The translations under genes and the position numbers were made by a program. Source: Aeromicrobium marinum DSM 15272 (GTDB lineage Bacteria; Actinomycetota; Actinomycetes; Propionibacteriales; Nocardioidaceae). From it: DNA of 64,000 nt. Position 1 is the stretch's first letter. Each line of letters begins with the position of its first letter. The notes under the pieces are model-generated. The model made no database searches. It was not told the origin of the DNA and saw nothing but the letters and a program-made list of their open reading frames with translations. The stretch covers positions 2,479,241 through 2,543,240 of the forward strand of contig NZ_CM001024.1 of the NCBI RefSeq assembly GCF_000160775.2. The letters run 5' to 3'. Positions 61,014-64,000 of this stretch are shown here, one piece after another.

Positions 61014-61477
61014 CCGACGATCGCCTCGAACGCCTCCCCGAAGCCCAGGCGCTTGGCGACGTCGGCCAGCACGTCGTCGGGGTACAGGTCGTCGTCGGAG
61101 CACAACAGCTCCAGCTCGGCCGAGCTGAGCCCGAGGTCGGCCAGGATCGCCAGGTCGCCGGCGGGCGCGGGTTCGTCCTCGTCGGTCACCTCGGGCAGGT
61201 CCAGCATCTCGGCCACGCCGGTGGCCAGTGACCAGAGATCGGCCATCGTGGCGTCCGAGAGCAGCAGCCTCACCTCGTCGCCGGTCGACCGCACGATCAC
61301 GAAGAACTCGTCGGAGACCGACACCAGACCGATCACGCCCACGTCGGACGGGAACCGCTGCAACGTCGGCAGGAAGGCGTCGATGTCCTCGCCCAGCGCC
61401 GGGCTCACCTCGGCCAGCTCCCACCGGCCGTCGTCGTGGTACGCGACCAGCGCGAAGTCGACGTCGTCCTCGGCCAT
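61010..61477 (-). CDS. tRNA adenosine deaminase-associated protein
   Basis: This 155-residue acidic protein is of the kind always found directly upstream of tadA in actinobacteria. Its sequence shows DVDFALVAYHDDGRWELAEV, FPSDVGVIGLVSVSDEFF and RLLLSDATMADLW. ATG 61477 has GGGAG about 7 nt upstream; ATG 61513 lacks a site. The biochemical role is unknown. It diverges from upp. Confidence 0.82.
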   Translation of the reverse strand: MAEDDVDFALVAYHDDGRWELAEVSPALGEDIDAFLPTLQRFPSDVGVIGLVSVSDEFFVIVRSTGDEVRLLLSDATMADLWSLATGVAEMLDLPEVTDEDEPAPAGDLAILADLGLSSAELELLCSDDDLYPDDVLADVAKRLGFGEAFEAIVG

Positions 61478-61567
61478 GATGGTCTCCCGGTGCTCGGCGA
61501 CGTGCGCGGTCATCTGATGGTGGCAGACGGCGACTCCCCGGCGCCAGACGTGGCCTAGCCTTGCCCC

Positions 61568-62209
61568 ATGCAGGTCCACGTCGCCGACCACCCACTCATC
61601 GACCACAAGCTGACGGTGCTGCGCGACGAGCGCACGGACTCACCCACGTTCCGGCGGCTCACCGAGGAGCTCGTGACGCTGCTCGCGTACGAGGCCACGC
61701 GCGACGTGAGGGTCGAACCGGTCGACATCACGACGCCGGTCACCACCACCACGGGCGTACGACTCTCGACCCCCCGGCCCCTCGTCGTGCCCATCCTGCG
61801 CGCCGGGCTCGGCATGCTGGAGGGGATGCAGCGGCTGCTGCCCACCGCCGAGGTCGGCTTCCTGGGCATGATCCGCGACGAGTCGACCCTCGAGGCCTCC
61901 ACCTACGCCGAGCGGCTGCCCGAGGACCTCGCCGGCCGCCAGTGCTACGTGCTCGACCCGATGCTCGCGACCGGCGGTACCCTTGCCGCGGCGATCGAGT
62001 TCCTCGTCAGGCGCGGGGCCGACCACATCACCGCCGTCACCCTGCTCGCCGCTCCCGAGGGCATCGAACGGCTCGAGGCCGAGCTGGCCGCCGTCGACGT
62101 GCCGGTGCTGCTGGTCACCGCGGCCCTCGACGAACGCCTCAACGACCTGGGCTACATCGTGCCCGGCCTCGGCGACGCGGGCGACCGCCTCTACGGCGTC
62201 GCCCACTGA
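61568..62209 (+). CDS. upp: Uracil phosphoribosyltransferase
   Basis: This 213-residue salvage enzyme makes UMP from uracil and PRPP. The PRPP-binding loop [11 protein letters not shown] (128-138), PILRAGLGM (75-83) and the C-terminal GDAGDRLYG uracil-contact segment are intact. Length is typical. It is divergent from the tadA unit by 90 nt and convergent with pntB. Confidence 0.95.
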   Translation: MQVHVADHPLIDHKLTVLRDERTDSPTFRRLTEELVTLLAYEATRDVRVEPVDITTPVTTTTGVRLSTPRPLVVPILRAGLGMLEGMQRLLPTAEVGFLGMIRDESTLEASTYAERLPEDLAGRQCYVLDPMLATGGTLAAAIEFLVRRGADHITAVTLLAAPEGIERLEAELAAVDVPVLLVTAALDERLNDLGYIVPGLGDAGDRLYGVAH

Positions 62210-62216
62210 CCCCCTC

Positions 62217-62293
62217 CCCCGACCCAGAAGTGCTCCCAAACCAACCGATCTCAGGGTGAAATGGGTTGATCTGGGAGCACTTCTGGGTCGGGG
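62217..62293. terminator. Long perfect hairpin between upp and pntB
   Basis: Twenty-two bases (62217-62238, beginning CCCCGACCCAGAAGTGCT) are exactly complementary to 62272-62293. The hairpin fills the gap from 7 nt after the upp stop to the base before the pntB stop. It should terminate both genes. Its length and perfection also suit a small mobile palindrome. Confidence 0.8.
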
Positions 62294-63700
62294 TCAGAGG
62301 GCGCGGAGGATGTCCTCGACCTTGTCCTTGGCGTCACCGAACAGCATCTGGGTGTTGTCGCGGAAGAACAGCGGGTTCTGCACCCCGGCGTAGCCCGCGG
62401 CCATCGACCGCTTGAACACGATCACGTCGGCGGCCTCCCACACGTGCAGCACCGGCATGCCCGCGATCGGGCTCGTGGGGTCGTCGGCCGCGGCGGGGTT
62501 GACCGTGTCGTTGGCACCGATCACGAGCACCACCGAGGTGTCGCCGAGATCGTCGTTGATCTCGTCCATCTCCAGGACGATGTCGTACGGCACCTTGGCC
62601 TCGGCCAGCAGCACGTTCATGTGGCCCGGCAGCCGGCCGGCGACCGGGTGGATGCCGAACCGCACCTCCACGCCGCGCTCGCGCAGCTTGCGGACCAGGT
62701 CCGCGACCGGGTACTGCGCCTGTGCCACCGCCATGCCGTAGCCGGGGGTGATGACGACCGACCGCGCGTTCTTCAGCAGCTCGGCGGTGTCCTCGGCGGA
62801 GATCTCGCGGTGCTCGCCGTAGTCGGTGTCCTCGCCACCGGAGGCCACGATGCCGAACCCGCCGGCGATGACCGAGATGAACGAGCGGTTCATCGCCTTG
62901 CACATGATGTACGAGAGGAACGCGCCCGACGAGCCGACGAGCGCGCCGGTGACGATCAGCAGGTTGTTGTTCAGCAGGAAGCCGACGGCGGCTGCGGCCC
63001 AGCCCGAGTAGCTGTTGAGCATCGACACCACGACCGGCATGTCGCCGCCGCCGATCGAGGCGACCAGGTGCCAGCCGAGGGCCAGGGCGATGGCGGTGAC
63101 GGCGATCAGCATCCACAGCTGCGGCTCGATCACGAAGGCGATGGTGAGGGCGCCGAACGCCGCGAGCGCACCGAGGTTCAGCAGGTTCTTGCCCGGCAGC
63201 ACCAGCGGGCTGGAGTTGATCCGCGCCGAGAGCTTGAGGAACGCCACGATCGAGCCGGTGAAGGTGACCGCGCCGATGAAGACGCCGATGAACACCTCGG
63301 CGCTGTGGATGCGCAGCAGCTCGTCCAGGACCTTGCCCTGACCGTCGGGCGACCCCTCGACCTCGAGGTAGCCGTTCCAGCCGACGATCACGGCGGCGAG
63401 GCCGACGAAGCTGTGCAGCAGGGCGATCAGCTCGGGCATGCCGGTCATCTCGACACTGCGCGCACGCGCCAGGCCGATGACCGCGCCGACGGCCATCGCG
63501 CCGAGCAGCAGCACGATCGCGAGCGCCTCGGCGTCACGGATCACCAGGGCGACGGTGGCGACGAGCGCGACCGCCATGCCGGCGATGCCGTAGGTGATGC
63601 CCGCCCGGGCGGTCTCGTGCTTCGACAGCCCCGCGAGGCTGAAGATGAACAGCAGGGCAGCGACGATGTAGGCCGCTTGCGCGGCGGTGTCAGCACTCAT
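62294..63700 (-). CDS. pntB: NAD(P) transhydrogenase subunit beta
   Basis: This 468-residue protein has nine or so membrane helices in the N-terminal two-thirds and a C-terminal NADP-binding domain ([45 protein letters not shown]). With the alpha subunits it couples proton flow to NADPH formation. ATG 63700 lies 6 nt after the alpha-subunit stop. Confidence 0.95.
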   Translation of the reverse strand: MSADTAAQAAYIVAALLFIFSLAGLSKHETARAGITYGIAGMAVALVATVALVIRDAEALAIVLLLGAMAVGAVIGLARARSVEMTGMPELIALLHSFVGLAAVIVGWNGYLEVEGSPDGQGKVLDELLRIHSAEVFIGVFIGAVTFTGSIVAFLKLSARINSSPLVLPGKNLLNLGALAAFGALTIAFVIEPQLWMLIAVTAIALALGWHLVASIGGGDMPVVVSMLNSYSGWAAAAVGFLLNNNLLIVTGALVGSSGAFLSYIMCKAMNRSFISVIAGGFGIVASGGEDTDYGEHREISAEDTAELLKNARSVVITPGYGMAVAQAQYPVADLVRKLRERGVEVRFGIHPVAGRLPGHMNVLLAEAKVPYDIVLEMDEINDDLGDTSVVLVIGANDTVNPAAADDPTSPIAGMPVLHVWEAADVIVFKRSMAAGYAGVQNPLFFRDNTQMLFGDAKDKVEDILRAL

Positions 63701-63706
63701 CTGGGC

Positions 63707-64000
63707 TCAGCCTTTCGAAAACATGCCGAGCATGCGACGGGTCACGGCGAATCCGCCGAAGACGTTGATGCTGGCGACGAGCACCGCGATGGACGCGAGG
63801 ATGATCACGGCGGTGTCGTCGGTGGTCATCTGCACGAGCGCGCCGACGACGATGATGCCGCTGATGGCGTTCGTGACACTCATCAACGGGGTGTGCAGGG
63901 CGTGGTGCACCTTGCCGATGACGTAGTAGCCGATGACGATCGCGAGCACGAAGACCGTGATGTTGCCGATCAGCTGCTGCGGGGCGATCGAGGTGAGACC
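63707..64000 (-). CDS. pntA: NAD(P) transhydrogenase subunit alpha, membrane part (partial)
   Basis: This is the C-terminal 97 codons of an alpha-subunit membrane segment, which runs off the right edge. The frame stays open to base 64000 ([20 protein letters not shown] at the edge), followed by [19 protein letters not shown] and [16 protein letters not shown]. Whether the gene is a split (PntAB) or full-length alpha subunit cannot be seen. It forms an operon with pntB. Confidence 0.9.
   Translation of the reverse strand, partial: GLTSIAPQQLIGNITVFVLAIVIGYYVIGKVHHALHTPLMSVTNAISGIIVVGALVQMTTDDTAVIILASIAVLVASINVFGGFAVTRRMLGMFSKG

Noticed and set aside
1-64000. CRISPR array or rRNA genes
   Set aside because: No regularly spaced direct repeats of 25-40 bp and no rRNA-like sequence were seen.

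Overview
The window is high-GC actinobacterial DNA. Evidence for this is an Mce lipid-import operon with YrbE permeases and MceG, an AlkB-rubredoxin fusion, the CE1758/CE1759-type flavoenzyme pair, a tRNA adenosine deaminase with its associated protein, GTG starts and very many 4-base start/stop overlaps (ATGA or GTGA). A Nocardioidaceae-like member of the Propionibacteriales is my best guess, but this is inference only.

Region 1 (1-22.4 kb) is an accessory island on which almost every gene reads leftward. It opens with the end of an IS3-family element and a type II restriction-modification pair. Next comes a tyrosine recombinase that lacks several catalytic residues, two more DNA methyltransferases (one with a zinc-ribbon insert, one fused to a ParB-like domain), an AbiEii-like nucleotidyltransferase with an HTH partner, two replication-relaxation-type proteins, a HipBA pair and a second nucleotidyltransferase. 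It continues with a seven-gene translationally coupled operon of small unknown proteins ending in a metallophosphoesterase (16.5-20.2 kb), which faces a divergent XRE regulator across a perfect 11-bp inverted repeat. Very GC-rich CCCGG-type tracts fill several of its gaps. No relaxase or type IV secretion genes are visible, so it looks like a decayed or partial mobile element.

Region 2 (22.9-41.5 kb) is a hydrocarbon and lipid module. It holds alkane monooxygenase fused to rubredoxin, a ferredoxin, a ferredoxin reductase, a convergent PucR-type regulator and an acyl-CoA ligase. A GMC (cholesterol-oxidase-like) enzyme then leads a complete mce operon (yrbEA, yrbEB, mceA-F, two Mce-associated proteins), with the MceG ATPase gene right behind. 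Together these could import, oxidise and CoA-activate long-chain or sterol-like substrates.

Region 3 (42.0-55.8 kb) is bracketed by a 38-nt exact direct repeat of the 3' end of a tRNA-Ser(CGA) gene. The intact tRNA is at 55.73-55.82 kb and the remnant at 42.02-42.06 kb. Between them lies a catabolic cluster: FAD monooxygenase, cyclase-family hydrolase, C-C-hydrolase-like alpha/beta hydrolase, extradiol dioxygenase, amidohydrolase and a second alpha/beta hydrolase, plus a LysR regulator, an acetoacetyl-CoA synthetase and a ribose-type ABC importer. This reads as an uptake, ring-hydroxylation, ring-cleavage and acetoacetate-activation pathway for an unknown cyclic compound.

Region 4 (55.8-64.0 kb) looks like core chromosome: a DUF2254 membrane protein, an AGCS amino-acid symporter, a flavin reductase/luciferase-like monooxygenase pair, tadA with its partner, upp, and pntB/pntA (pntA runs off the right edge).
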